A stretch of 64,000 nucleotides of DNA from assembly GCF_003070865.1 (NCBI RefSeq), contig NZ_CP026948.1, forward strand, positions 806,001 to 870,000, written 5' to 3'. The translations under genes and the position numbers were made by a program. Positions 49,591 to 60,424 of the stretch are shown here, in pieces. Source of the stretch: Corynebacterium liangguodongii (GTDB lineage Bacteria > Actinomycetota > Actinomycetes > Mycobacteriales > Mycobacteriaceae). The number at the start of each line of letters is the position of its first letter. Position 1 is the first letter of the stretch. The notes under the pieces are model-generated. The model saw only the letters and a program-made list of their open reading frames with translations, made no database searches and was not told where the DNA came from.

Positions 49591-50196
49591 GTGGCAGCGA
49601 ATAACTCCCGCAATACCTGGCGGGTCATTGACATCGTCACCGCAGCGGTGCTCGGGGTTGCCTGCGGGCTGATTTTTTGGGTGTGGAACTCCGTCGGTTA
49701 CGCCGGTTTTAGCGCTCTCGATGCGTTGACGCCTGGGCTGGGAGGGCTCTTTAGCGGGGTCTGGTTCCTCGGCGGCGTCCTCGGTGGGCTAGTCATACGC
49801 AAGCCGGGAGCGGCGTTGTTCGTCGAGGTTCTCGCAGCGAGCATCTCTGCGGTTCTCGGCAGCCAGTGGGGCATGCCGACGATTTATTCCGGCCTCGCCC
49901 AAGGTTTGGGCGCGGAGGTTGTTTTCGCGGCCTTTGCTTATCGACGCTTCTCGGCCGACGTTGCGGTCATCGCCGGTATGGGGGCGGGTATCGGTGCCTT
50001 TATTCTCGAGCTGTTCACCTACGGGAACTTGGCAAAGAGCTTCGCCTTCAACGCCATCTACTTGACCTGTACGGTGTTCTCCGGCGCCGTGCTCGCGGGC
50101 CTGCTCGGGTTCTGGTTGGTGCGCGCGCTGGCACGAACGGGCGCGCTGGATCGCTTCGGTCCGGGCCGTGAGCGCTTCTCGGCGCCCACGGAATAG
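49591..50196 (+). CDS. ykoE: Thiamine-related ECF transporter S component YkoE
   Basis: YkoE binds hydroxymethylpyrimidine or thiamine in the membrane. The 201-residue protein has six helices and the YkoE signature WRVIDIVTAAVLGVACGLIFW, followed by GGLFSGVWFLGGVLGGLVIRKPGAALFVEVLAA and SQWGMPTIYSGLAQGLGAE. The GTG at 49591 lies within the riboswitch-regulated ribosome-binding site. It is the first gene of ykoE-ykoD-ykoC-kinase. Confidence 0.95.
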   Translation: MAANNSRNTWRVIDIVTAAVLGVACGLIFWVWNSVGYAGFSALDALTPGLGGLFSGVWFLGGVLGGLVIRKPGAALFVEVLAASISAVLGSQWGMPTIYSGLAQGLGAEVVFAAFAYRRFSADVAVIAGMGAGIGAFILELFTYGNLAKSFAFNAIYLTCTVFSGAVLAGLLGFWLVRALARTGALDRFGPGRERFSAPTE

Positions 50197-50207
50197 CTAG
50201 GTAGGCC

Positions 50208-51527
50208 ATGCCGGTCATCTCTGCGCGAGGGCTGGGTTACCGCCATGCCACGAGGCCCCAGCCTGCCTTCCAGGGGGTGGACCTGGACGTCGAGCGCGGC
50301 GAGCGCATCCTCATCACCGGCGATTCCGGTTCCGGAAAATCGACGCTGCTCTCTCTCATCGCAGGCCTGGCGGGAGACGACGAGGACGGTCACCGCCTCG
50401 GCACCCTCGCCATCGAGGGCACCGTGGGCATGGTTCTCCAAGATCCCGATTCGCAGGTCATTTACGGCCGCGTGGGAGACGATGTTGCTTTCGGCGCCGA
50501 AAACACGGCCACGCCCCCGGCCGAGATCTGGCCGAGGGTGCGCTCCGCACTAGACGCGGTCGGCCTCGATCTCCCGCTCAACCACCCCACGGCGCGGCTT
50601 TCCGGAGGGCAGAAGCAGCGGCTCGCCCTGGCCGGGATCTTGGCGATGGGCGCGCAGATCATCGTGCTCGACGAGCCCACCGCGAACCTCGACCCGCGCG
50701 GCCGGGCCGAGGTAATCTCCGCCGTGGACCGAGCGTGCGAGGTAACGGGAGCGACACTGATCGTCGTCGAGCACCGCCCCCACTTTTGGGAAGGGGTGGT
50801 GCAGAAGTACTACCGCCTTGACGGCACTGGTCTGGAGCAAATTTTCGAGCTGCCGACCGGGCCTCAGCTGCCACCGTCGCGTGGCGTGGCGCACGGAACG
50901 CAACCGGCCGTGGCCGCGGACGAGTTGGTTACGCGGGCTGGAGCCGCAGCGCCGCTGCGGGTTCCCGAGGGGTATTCAACCGTGATCACCGGGCCCAACG
51001 GTTCCGGGAAGACGACGCTTGCACTGACCCTCGCCGGTCTCCTCCAGCCGCGCGCCGGGCGGGTCGCCTATTCAGATGGCATTGCGCGCGGGTTGTCCAC
51101 CGCGCCGCACACGTGGTCCTCGCTGCATCTCGCGCAGCGCATCGGGTACGTGTTCCAGGAGCCGGAACACCAGTTCGTTACATCGTCGGTGAGGGCCGAG
51201 CTGGAGCTCACCGGCGCGAGCCCGGGGCGTATCTCCGAGCTCACCCAGCGTTTCCGTCTCACGCATGTCATGGATGCCAACCCGTTTACCCTCTCCGGCG
51301 GCGAAAAACGCCGTCTCTCCGTGGTCACCGCGTTGGCCAACGCGCCGCGGTTGGTGGTCCTCGATGAGCCGACATTCGGCCAGGACGACCGCACGTTCAC
51401 CGAGCTCGCAGGCCTCCTCCGGGAGCTCACCGCGGATGGGGTGACCGTGGTTTCAATCACTCACGACGAAATCTTCATCGACTCGTTGGGGGATCACACG
51501 ATTGAGGTGGGCAGGGGAGCGGAATGA
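50208..51527 (+). CDS. ykoD: ECF transporter double ATPase YkoD
   Basis: The 439-residue protein contains two ABC domains, GDSGSGKSTLLSL (about 39-51) and GPNGSGKTTLALT (about 265-277), with LSGGQKQRLALAGIL and LSGGEKRRLSVVTAL signatures and DEPTANLDPRG and DEPTFGQDD. It drives the EcfT-like YkoC and the S component YkoE. It lies 11 bp after ykoE and overlaps ykoC by 4 bp. Confidence 0.95.
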   Translation: MPVISARGLGYRHATRPQPAFQGVDLDVERGERILITGDSGSGKSTLLSLIAGLAGDDEDGHRLGTLAIEGTVGMVLQDPDSQVIYGRVGDDVAFGAENTATPPAEIWPRVRSALDAVGLDLPLNHPTARLSGGQKQRLALAGILAMGAQIIVLDEPTANLDPRGRAEVISAVDRACEVTGATLIVVEHRPHFWEGVVQKYYRLDGTGLEQIFELPTGPQLPPSRGVAHGTQPAVAADELVTRAGAAAPLRVPEGYSTVITGPNGSGKTTLALTLAGLLQPRAGRVAYSDGIARGLSTAPHTWSSLHLAQRIGYVFQEPEHQFVTSSVRAELELTGASPGRISELTQRFRLTHVMDANPFTLSGGEKRRLSVVTALANAPRLVVLDEPTFGQDDRTFTELAGLLRELTADGVTVVSITHDEIFIDSLGDHTIEVGRGAE

Positions 51528-52285
51528 ACCTGCTGAGCCGGGTCAATCCCGTCACGAGAATCGTCGGGCTTGCGGTCATGACCACCCCCATCTTGTTCAC
51601 ACTCGATACCGTCACCGCGGCGATCAGTCTCGCGATCACCCTCGCCGCAGCACCCTTGTGTGGAGTCGTCCCCTCTAACCTCGCCCGCCGCGCGTGGCCA
51701 CTGCTCATCGCTGCGCCACTGGCCGGGATTCCGATGGCGCTCTACGGCAAGAGCGGGGGAGAGACCTACTTCTCGTGGGGCCTGGTCAACGTCACTGAAC
51801 TCTCGCTGAGCCTGGCGGTGGCTGTTAGTGTTCGGGTGCTCGCCGTCGCGCTGCCCGTGGTGGTGCTATCAAAGGGGGTCGATCCGACCGACCTCGGCGA
51901 CGGCCTCATCCAGGTCCTCAGGCTGCCGGAGCGCTTCGTCATCGGGGCGGTCGCGGCGCTTCGCACCCTCGAGCTTTTGCGCGATGACCTGGCCGCGATG
52001 CGGCTATCTCGGCGCGCGAGGGGAATCAACAACGCAGATCGGGCCCGCTACTGGCTCTCGCTCGCGTTCGGCGTTCTCGTCATGTCCCTGCGCCGTGCCG
52101 GGAAGTTGGCCACCGCGATGGAGGCGCGGGGGTTCGGCACCGGGGCGCGCACGCACGCCCGTACCTCGCGGCTCACCGGTCGCGATTGGCTGCTTGTGGC
52201 GGCCTGCGCGGCGGCCGCGGCGGTGAGTATCGGTGCCTCGTGGTGGCTGGGCACGCTGCGCCCGGTGTGGGCGGTGTCGCTGTGA
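51524..52285 (+). CDS. ykoC: ECF transporter transmembrane component YkoC
   Basis: The 253-residue protein has about five helices and the EcfT coupling motifs in DDLAAMRLSRRARGINNA and AGKLATAMEARGFGTG, where A-R-G repeats contact the ATPases. It is the integral membrane energy-coupling protein. Its ATG overlaps the ykoD stop, and its stop overlaps the following kinase start (GTGA). Confidence 0.93.
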   Translation: MNLLSRVNPVTRIVGLAVMTTPILFTLDTVTAAISLAITLAAAPLCGVVPSNLARRAWPLLIAAPLAGIPMALYGKSGGETYFSWGLVNVTELSLSLAVAVSVRVLAVALPVVVLSKGVDPTDLGDGLIQVLRLPERFVIGAVAALRTLELLRDDLAAMRLSRRARGINNADRARYWLSLAFGVLVMSLRRAGKLATAMEARGFGTGARTHARTSRLTGRDWLLVAACAAAAAVSIGASWWLGTLRPVWAVSL

Positions 52286-52749
52286 GCCGCTACACCCTGC
52301 TTATCGACGGCCCATCCGGCGCGGGGAAGACCACCCTCGCCGAGCTCATCGGCAGTGCTCTGGGCATCCGCGTGGTCCACATGGATGACTTCTACCCCGG
52401 GTGGGCGGGCCTTGAGGAGGGCGCGCGCATGGTCGCCGAGGACGTCTTGGATCCCGTCAACCCCGGCTACTGGCGGTGGGACTGGGAGCAGGAGCGCCGA
52501 GGGGACTGGGTGCGCCTCGATCCGCGCGCCGACCTCATCGTGGAGGGGGTCGGCGCGGTGACGGAGGCGTCGATACGCGCGGCGCGCGCGCTTGGCGACG
52601 TGGACACGCTGCGCGTTGTCGCAGACCCCGCTACGAGGAAGGCGCGGGCGCTGGCGCGCGATCCCGGGTTCGCCGCCTACTGGCGAATGTGGGCCGAGCA
52701 GGAAGCCCGGCTATCGTGTGCCGAGGTCGACGCTACGGTTTCTCGTTAG
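52282..52749 (+). CDS. Small P-loop kinase coupled to the thiamine transporter operon
   Basis: The 155-residue protein has the P-loop GPSGAGKTT (10-18), an HMDDFYPGW segment near residue 34 typical of uridine-kinase-like small-molecule kinases, and RWDWEQERRGDW. No substrate lid motif is recognised. The GTG overlaps the ykoC TGA, so it is coupled to the ykoEDC genes; a role in phosphorylating the imported pyrimidine or thiamine moiety is possible but not established. Its end overlaps the convergent DUF402 gene by 17 bp. Confidence 0.8.
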   Translation: MSRYTLLIDGPSGAGKTTLAELIGSALGIRVVHMDDFYPGWAGLEEGARMVAEDVLDPVNPGYWRWDWEQERRGDWVRLDPRADLIVEGVGAVTEASIRAARALGDVDTLRVVADPATRKARALARDPGFAAYWRMWAEQEARLSCAEVDATVSR

Positions 52750-53278
52750 CTGGCATGAGCTCAACCGCATCCGCCCACGTGAGGTCCGCCCCCACCGAGC
52801 GCAGCCACGCCATCGGGTCGTCGTGGTGCCGGGCGATGCCGTCGACGGCGGCTAGCGTGGCCTCGATGGCGCGCTCGACCTCCGCGGCGGTGACGAGCCC
52901 GGCCGCCGCGGCCGCGGCGAGCTCGTCGATGTCGACGACCTCGGCTGGGCGGCCCGTCTTCGATACGAGGTCGATGTAGAGGTCGCGGGTGCGCCACACG
53001 GGCCCATCGACAGTGATGTCTGCGATGTCGAAGTAGAAGTCCTGGTCTCGCTGAAAGCCGGGACGGAAGTGGAAGATGTTGGCGCGCAGGCCGTAATCGG
53101 GCAGCAGCCAGCTCTCGAGGTAGCCGAAGCCCGGGTGGTTGGCGCCGCGGGCCATGTAGAGGCCGAAGTCGGCCTCGCGGTAGACCTCGACAGTGCGCAC
53201 GAACCCTTTCGGATCGGTGTTGGTGAGCGCGCAGGTGTCGAAGGTCTCTTGCTTGACGGGGTGAAGGTCGACGGCCAT
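52733..53278 (-). CDS. DUF402 domain protein
   Basis: The 181-residue protein has ANIFHFRPGFQRDQDFYFDIADITVDGPVWRTRDLYIDLVSKTGRP, in which DFYxDIA and RDLYIDL are the DUF402 beta-barrel metal and substrate motif, followed by a VVDIDEL and a helical C-terminus. Some DUF402 members are nucleoside di- and triphosphate phosphatases, so a similar role is possible. It lies just after the secreted-protein gene in the opposite sense to the kinase. Confidence 0.85.
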   Translation of the reverse strand: MAVDLHPVKQETFDTCALTNTDPKGFVRTVEVYREADFGLYMARGANHPGFGYLESWLLPDYGLRANIFHFRPGFQRDQDFYFDIADITVDGPVWRTRDLYIDLVSKTGRPAEVVDIDELAAAAAAGLVTAAEVERAIEATLAAVDGIARHHDDPMAWLRSVGADLTWADAVELMPANEKP

Positions 53279-53285
53279 GGCTCTG

Positions 53286-53984
53286 CTAGTGGACGTGAAA
53301 CGCCGCGGCCGTGGGGGCGAAGCCGCAGGCGCGGGCCTCGGTGTGCACCCGCCCGGCGGCGACGGCGAGGACGAAGCCGGGGCCGGTATCGGCCGTTCCG
53401 GACAGCGTTGTCGGCCCGGTGGGGTTAATCCCGTTGTTGCCCAGGGCGGTCACTCCGGCGCGGAGGTTTTCTACATTGACCCAGTAGACGTTCATCTCAC
53501 CTTGCTCAGCGGCGGCCGCGGGGGTTCCCAAGGCGGTGAAGGCAAACGCCACCTGCCCTGGGCCGGCGCCCGGCGCGGGGATCTCGGTGGGGCCGGGCGC
53601 AGCGATCGCAGAGGCGGTGGAGTGTAGGCCCGGGCCGATGCAGTCCCGGGAGATGGTGGGCCAGGCGAACTGGGCGATGGCGGGGGCGTCCTCGGGCAGC
53701 GGCGGGCCCCCGGGCTCGCCGTTGCCGGCGAAGAAATCAATGCCCGCCCGCAGCGCGTCGGCCACCTCGGGCGGGACGCCGGGCTGGGCAGCGAAGGCGT
53801 AGACGGCCTCCACGGCGAGCGGGGTGGGCCGCCCGAGCCCGTCGATGTAGAGGGGAATGCGGGAGGAGAGGTCCTCGGGCTGGGCGTTAGCCTGGGGGGC
53901 CGCGGCGGCGATGAGCGCTGCGGCGGAGGCGGCGGCGACCATGGCGGTCAGTGGTCTGCGGGCAAACGAGGCGAAGGAGGGCAC
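53286..53984 (-). CDS. Secreted protein of unknown function, conserved beside typA
   Basis: The 232-residue protein has a signal peptide (residues about 1-35, FARRPLTAMVAAASAAALIAAAAPQANA) and a Gly/Pro-rich mature part with CIGPGLHSTASA and RACGFAP, one cysteine in each half, which could form a disulfide. Proteins of this kind lie next to typA in corynebacteria, but I know no function. It lies 7 bp upstream of the DUF402 gene on the same strand, so they may be cotranscribed. Confidence 0.8.
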   Translation of the reverse strand: MPSFASFARRPLTAMVAAASAAALIAAAAPQANAQPEDLSSRIPLYIDGLGRPTPLAVEAVYAFAAQPGVPPEVADALRAGIDFFAGNGEPGGPPLPEDAPAIAQFAWPTISRDCIGPGLHSTASAIAAPGPTEIPAPGAGPGQVAFAFTALGTPAAAAEQGEMNVYWVNVENLRAGVTALGNNGINPTGPTTLSGTADTGPGFVLAVAAGRVHTEARACGFAPTAAAFHVH

Positions 53985-54173
53985 GGGGAAGGGTTCCTTA
54001 TTTCAGGGTGAGGTGGGCGTTGAGCGCGTGGCAAATCTTCACTAGCAAGTAACTCTAGTCACAATAGTCACCGCAGTGGAGGAGTCAAGGAGGCGAGGGA
54101 GTGCAATGGCGGGGTGATGCGGGTAGGGTTTAGGCGTTATTTACCACCACCTCCTAGAAGGAGCACCGGCTCA

Positions 54174-56090
<1,917 letters not shown>

Positions 56091-56100
56091 GCAGCGTGCT

Positions 56101-57729
56101 GTGGGCGATCTGGCATACCGCAGGGTAGGCCTGGCGCTCGCCGCCGCGGCAGCGCTTGCGGCCGCGGGCTGCGCGGCGCGCCCCGGCCCGCCCCCGCTCG
56201 TGCAGCAGGGGGAGGAATACCCGGGTGAGGCGGAGCCGACAACGACGACGACCCCGGCGCCGCCCAGGCCACAGCGCACCCAGGTGCAGGTGGCTTCGCA
56301 GCCCCTGCGCGCAGGGCTCAATCCCCACCTCCTTGCGGATGAATCCGCGCTGGTGAGCGCCATTGCCGATCTCACCTTGCCGAGCGCCTTCTCCGGCGGG
56401 GAGCGCAACAGTGACCTCCTTGCGGGCGCGACCGTGCTGCCGAGCTCGCCCGGGGCGATGACGGTGCGCTACGTCATCACCGGGGAGGCGCAGTGGTCCG
56501 ACGGGACGCCGATTACCGGGGCCGATTTCGTCTACCTGTGGCGCGCGATGAAATCGACCCCGGGGGTCATTGACCCGGCCGGCTACCGGGCGATTTCAGA
56601 TATCCGCGTCAGCGGCCCGCTAGGCAAGACCGTCGATGTCAATTTTTCAGCTCCGGTGGGGGATTGGCGCGGGTTGTTTGCCCACCTCATGCCCTCCCAC
56701 CTGCTTGAGCCGGACGCCTCCGATTTCGCCACCGCCGCCGCAGAGACGCTTCCGGCGTCGGCGGGAAGGTTCATGGTGCACGGCGTCGATCGCGCTCGCG
56801 GGACGATCACGCTCAACCGCAACGACAGGTTTTGGGGGCGGGGCACGGCGGCTGTCGACGTGGTGAGCATTGTGGCGTCGAGAAGCACGGCCCAAACCAC
56901 GGACCGCCTCCGCTCAGGCCAGGTCGCGTTCGTAGACATGATCCCCGACCAAACGACGCGGGAGGCGTTCTCGCTGCTCCCCGGGACCCAGGTCCGCATG
57001 GTCGACGGGCCCCGCACCCTCGGCGTGAGCGTGTCTGTGACCTCGCCGATCGTGGGGGATATCGAGGCGCGCGAAGCGCTGAGCTCGCTTATCGACGTCC
57101 CGCTCGTCGCCCGGCTCGCAGCCGGCCGAGACGCCGACCTTAGCGTCGCTGCGTACGACAACACCGCCTCCCCAAACCCCGGGGTGCTCACCCAGCGCGC
57201 CACCCCCTCTCGCCCCCTGCGGATCGCGGCCGACGCCGCGGACCCCGAGGCCACCGCCGCCGCGCGCTCCATTGTTGACCTGGCGGTGCGCCGCGGCGTG
57301 CCGGCCAAGGTGGTATCGACGGATGCGTTAAGCATCGTCAGCGGGGGCCTTGCGAGCGATTCGATCGACGCCGTGGTGCACTACGTGCCGGGCACACAAG
57401 CCCCCAACGAGCTCGCCAGCAGGCTCTACTGCCAGCCCGCCGACTACCGGGCGGGCAACCTCACGGGGCTGTGCACGCCGCACACCGAGGAGCTCGCCGA
57501 TGCAATCCTGGCGGGCCGAATTGCCCCGGCGCAGGCGCGCGCGGCCGTCGAGGAGGCGCTCGGGCGGGAGCGGGTGTGGATTCCGCTGCTCTACGAGCGC
57601 CGGATCCAGGCCCTCGGTCAGGGTATCGTGGGACCAGACCCTGACGTGGCGAACTGGCCCGGTGGACTTGATACGGCCGCGAGCTGGCGCCTCGCGGAAG
57701 GCTACGCCGAGGCGTCGGGGAAGCAGTAG
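56101..57729 (+). CDS. lpqW: LpqW-like lipoprotein of the family-5 solute-binding fold
   Basis: In mycobacteria LpqW steers phosphatidylinositol mannoside synthesis toward lipoarabinomannan. The 542-residue product starts with a signal peptide and lipobox AAGC (Cys24), a Pro/Thr-rich linker, then a periplasmic-binding-type domain with TGEAQWSDGTPITGADFVYLWRAM and later RIQALGQGIVGPDPDVANWP. The location between typA and mshB is the same as in mycobacteria. The GTG at 56101 gives a proper signal peptide; an ATG at 56050 lies within the typA end. The short spacer suggests cotranscription with typA. Confidence 0.85.
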   Translation: MGDLAYRRVGLALAAAAALAAAGCAARPGPPPLVQQGEEYPGEAEPTTTTTPAPPRPQRTQVQVASQPLRAGLNPHLLADESALVSAIADLTLPSAFSGGERNSDLLAGATVLPSSPGAMTVRYVITGEAQWSDGTPITGADFVYLWRAMKSTPGVIDPAGYRAISDIRVSGPLGKTVDVNFSAPVGDWRGLFAHLMPSHLLEPDASDFATAAAETLPASAGRFMVHGVDRARGTITLNRNDRFWGRGTAAVDVVSIVASRSTAQTTDRLRSGQVAFVDMIPDQTTREAFSLLPGTQVRMVDGPRTLGVSVSVTSPIVGDIEAREALSSLIDVPLVARLAAGRDADLSVAAYDNTASPNPGVLTQRATPSRPLRIAADAADPEATAAARSIVDLAVRRGVPAKVVSTDALSIVSGGLASDSIDAVVHYVPGTQAPNELASRLYCQPADYRAGNLTGLCTPHTEELADAILAGRIAPAQARAAVEEALGRERVWIPLLYERRIQALGQGIVGPDPDVANWPGGLDTAASWRLAEGYAEASGKQ

Positions 57730-57762
57730 AGACCACCAATGAGAGACCTAAGGAGTCCTCCC

Positions 57763-58638
57763 TTGACCCAGCGAGACCTTGCAGGCTATCGCGTCGTCGC
57801 GGTGCACGCCCACCCGGACGACGAGTCCATTTCTACCGGCGGTGCGCTCGCCAGCCTCGCCGCCCGCGGCGCCGACGTGCTCGTGGTCACCTGCACCCTC
57901 GGCGAGGAAGGCGAGGTGATCGGGGAGACCTACCAGGGCCTGGTGGCGGACGAGGCCGACCAGCTCGGGGGCTTTCGCATCGGTGAGCTCGAGCGCGCCT
58001 GCCGCATCCTCGGGGTGCGGCAGGTCTTCCTCGGCGGGCCCGGCCGCTACCGCGATAGCGGCATGGTAGGGGCGCCCTCGCACGCCAACCCCCGGGCGTT
58101 TGTCAACTCGGGGGAGGCTGCGGTGGAGGACCTCGCGCAGCTGCTTGCCATCGAGCGCCCCCATCTCGTGCTCACCTACGGACCGGACGGCGGCTACGGC
58201 CACCCGGACCACATCCGGGCCCACGAGATCACCCACGCCGCCGCACGGCGGGTAGGCGGGGTACCGCGCATCCTGTGGGCGGTACGCCTGCGCAGCGACC
58301 TTGAAGCCAGCCTGCCCGCGGACGCGCCCGCGGGGTGGTCCTACCCGGCGCCGGGCGAGCTCGACGCCGTCGAAGCCGCCGACACGTTCGTCGAGCTCGA
58401 CGATCGGGCCTACAGTGCGAAGGTCGAGGCGATGCGCTCCCATGCGACCCAGGTGTGGATCGCCGACGGCTACGCGGGGCAGACCAACCCCCACTCTGTG
58501 CGCGCCGCGGGCCCGGTGACGGCGTATGCGCTATCGAACCTCAAAACCCAGGCGGTGACCCGCCGAGAGTACTACCAGTTCGGGGAGGGCGTGGAGCTCG
58601 AGCCGGGCGCAGACCTGCTCAGTGGGATCGAGTGGTGA
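57763..58638 (+). CDS. mshB: N-acetyl-GlcN-Ins deacetylase MshB
   Basis: MshB deacetylates GlcNAc-Ins, the second common step of mycothiol synthesis. The product (291 residues from TTG) shows VAVHAHPDDES, with the zinc-binding AHPDDE at residues 16-21, then GGYGHPDHIRAHEITHAA and QTNPHSVRAAG. I choose TTG 57763 because AAGGAG lies exactly 8 bp before it; an in-frame ATG at 57739 would add eight residues and has no Shine-Dalgarno. It is a paralogue of mca at 1.8 kb and overlaps the next gene by 4 bp. Confidence 0.93.
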   Translation: MTQRDLAGYRVVAVHAHPDDESISTGGALASLAARGADVLVVTCTLGEEGEVIGETYQGLVADEADQLGGFRIGELERACRILGVRQVFLGGPGRYRDSGMVGAPSHANPRAFVNSGEAAVEDLAQLLAIERPHLVLTYGPDGGYGHPDHIRAHEITHAAARRVGGVPRILWAVRLRSDLEASLPADAPAGWSYPAPGELDAVEAADTFVELDDRAYSAKVEAMRSHATQVWIADGYAGQTNPHSVRAAGPVTAYALSNLKTQAVTRREYYQFGEGVELEPGADLLSGIEW

Positions 58639-58958
58639 GAACCCGCGGGGAGGTCGTCGGCGCCTACGTGTGGCTGAGCGCGGGTGCGGCGGCTTCGGCG
58701 CTTTTGGAGGTGGCCTCGCTCGATTCGCTGCCCGCGGCGCCCATAGCGGTTACCGCGGCGGCGCTGTTTAATTCCGTGCTCACGCGCACGGCGGCGCTCT
58801 GGCCGGTGCCTCGCGCGGCACTATTCATCCCGCTCGCCGTGTGGCTCGCCAGCGCAGTTGCGATGTGTTTCGGCAATAATATTCGCGCCGTATCGGCGGC
58901 GACGCTGCTCGTCGCCGGGATGGCCGGAGGTGTGTGGCCCGCTCAACGACGAAGGTGA
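58635..58958 (+). CDS. Small three- to four-helix membrane protein
   Basis: The 107-residue protein has hydrophobic segments at about residues 8-26, 33-47, 52-72 and 77-99, with a basic C-terminus. The GTG overlaps the mshB stop (GTGA). A conserved membrane protein of this kind follows mshB in mycobacteria too. I do not recognise a function; it may assist mycothiol metabolism only by position. Confidence 0.8.
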   Translation: MRTRGEVVGAYVWLSAGAAASALLEVASLDSLPAAPIAVTAAALFNSVLTRTAALWPVPRAALFIPLAVWLASAVAMCFGNNIRAVSAATLLVAGMAGGVWPAQRRR

Positions 58959-58964
58959 CATAAT
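58959..58964 (+). promoter_or_regulatory. Candidate -10 for a leaderless fdxC transcript
   Basis: CATAAT lies 7 bp before the fdxC ATG with no Shine-Dalgarno at a workable distance, so transcription should begin at or within a few bases of the ATG. Confidence 0.5.
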
Positions 58965-58971
58965 AGCTGGC

Positions 58972-59295
58972 ATGACTTACATCATTGCTCAGCCGTGCGT
59001 CGACGTGCTGGATCGCTCGTGCGTCGAGGAGTGCCCCGTCGACTGCATCTATGAGGGGAAGCGGATGCTCTACATCCACCCGGACGAGTGCGTCGACTGC
59101 GGCGCCTGCGAGCCGGCCTGCCCGGTGGAGGCCATCTTCTACGAAGACGACACGCCCGAGGAATGGGCCGACTACTACGACGCCAACGTGGGTTTCTTCG
59201 ACGAGCTCGGCTCGCCGGGCGGCGCGATGAAGCTCGGTGCACAGGACTTCGACCACCCCTTCATTGCCGCGCTCCCGCCGCAGAACCAGGAATAG
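58972..59295 (+). CDS. fdxC: Seven-iron ferredoxin FdxC
   Basis: The 107-residue protein has the actinobacterial 7Fe ferredoxin cysteine set: Cys9, Cys17, Cys21 and Cys25, then Cys40, Cys43, Cys46 and Cys50, in [17 protein letters not shown] and [12 protein letters not shown]. It carries a [3Fe-4S] and a [4Fe-4S] cluster and donates electrons to partners that are not identified here. The ATG at 58972 is chosen because the longer frame contains no extra family sequence. The next gene is dapC, 7 bp after its stop, an arrangement common in corynebacteria and mycobacteria. Confidence 0.95.
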   Translation: MTYIIAQPCVDVLDRSCVEECPVDCIYEGKRMLYIHPDECVDCGACEPACPVEAIFYEDDTPEEWADYYDANVGFFDELGSPGGAMKLGAQDFDHPFIAALPPQNQE

Positions 59296-59302
59296 GACGC
59301 CT

Positions 59303-60424
59303 ATGACCCGCACCCCGCTGGGGGCGCAGCTGCCGGACTTTCCGTGGGATACGATCGCGGAGTACAAGGCGCTGGCGAACGCCCACCCAGATGGCATCGT
59401 TGACCTCTCCGTTGGCACGCCCGTCGACCCGGTAAGCCCGTCGATCCAGCTCGCGCTGGCCAATCACGCCGCCGAGCCGGGCTACCCGCAGACGATGGGC
59501 ACGCCCGAACTGCGCGCCGAGATCGTGCACAGCTTGGAGCGGCGCTACCACGCTGCCGGGCTGAGCGAGAAGAGCGTGCTGCCGGTGATTGGCACGAAGG
59601 AGGCCATCGCTTGGCTGCCGACGATGCTCGGGGTGCGAGGCTCCACCGTCGCCATCCCCGAGGTGGCCTACCCCACCTACGAGGTCGGGGCGTTGATCGC
59701 CGGCTGCCGCGTGGTGCGCGCCGATGCACCGGCCGACGCCGAGGGTGCAGAAATCGTCTTTATCAATTCCCCGTCGAACCCAACGGGGCGGGTGGCTTCG
59801 GTCGAGGAGCTGCGAGCCTGGGCCGGCTTCGCTCGCGAGACCGGCGCGATCATCGCTTCCGACGAGTGCTACATGGGCCTGCCGTGGTCGGCCGATCCCG
59901 TCTCCCTGCTCGACCCGCGGGTCACCGGCGGGGACAACACGAACCTGCTCGCGATCCACTCACTGTCGAAGACGTCGAACATGGCCTCCTACCGCGCGGG
60001 CATGCTCGCCGGCGACGAGCGCCTCATACAGGAGCTCTTGGCCGTGCGCAAGCACGCGGGGCTCATGGTCCCCGGCCCGATTCAGCACGCGATGGTCGCC
60101 TCGCTCGCCGACGACGACCACGAGGCCGCGCAGCGTCTCATCTACGCGAAGCGTCGCGCGCTGCTCATCGACGCCCTCATAACGGCCGGGTTCAGCATCG
60201 ACTACTCCGAGGCCGGGCTCTACCTCTGGGCGCGCCGTGATGGCCTCGACTCCCGAGGCAGCCTCGACTGGCTGGCGCGCCGCGGAATCCTCGCCGCCCC
60301 CGGCGACTTCTACGGCCCCTCCGGTTCCCAGCACGTGCGGGTGGGGCTCACCGCCACCGACGAGCGCATCGCCGCCGCCGCCGCGCGGCTCGGCGGTCGG
60401 GGGGCTGATTTCCCAGTTGGCTAG
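59303..60424 (+). CDS. dapC: Succinyldiaminopimelate aminotransferase DapC
   Basis: DapC transaminates N-succinyl-2-amino-6-ketopimelate in lysine and peptidoglycan precursor synthesis. The 373-residue fold-type I protein has the PLP lysine Lys223 in SLSKTSNMASYRAG, NPTG (159-162) and SDECYMGL near 186-193. These agree with the actinobacterial DapC and with its location after fdxC. The ATG at 59303 lies 7 bp after the fdxC stop. dapD, the enzyme acting just before it, is convergent 1.5 kb away. Confidence 0.93.
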   Translation: MTRTPLGAQLPDFPWDTIAEYKALANAHPDGIVDLSVGTPVDPVSPSIQLALANHAAEPGYPQTMGTPELRAEIVHSLERRYHAAGLSEKSVLPVIGTKEAIAWLPTMLGVRGSTVAIPEVAYPTYEVGALIAGCRVVRADAPADAEGAEIVFINSPSNPTGRVASVEELRAWAGFARETGAIIASDECYMGLPWSADPVSLLDPRVTGGDNTNLLAIHSLSKTSNMASYRAGMLAGDERLIQELLAVRKHAGLMVPGPIQHAMVASLADDDHEAAQRLIYAKRRALLIDALITAGFSIDYSEAGLYLWARRDGLDSRGSLDWLARRGILAAPGDFYGPSGSQHVRVGLTATDERIAAAAARLGGRGADFPVG

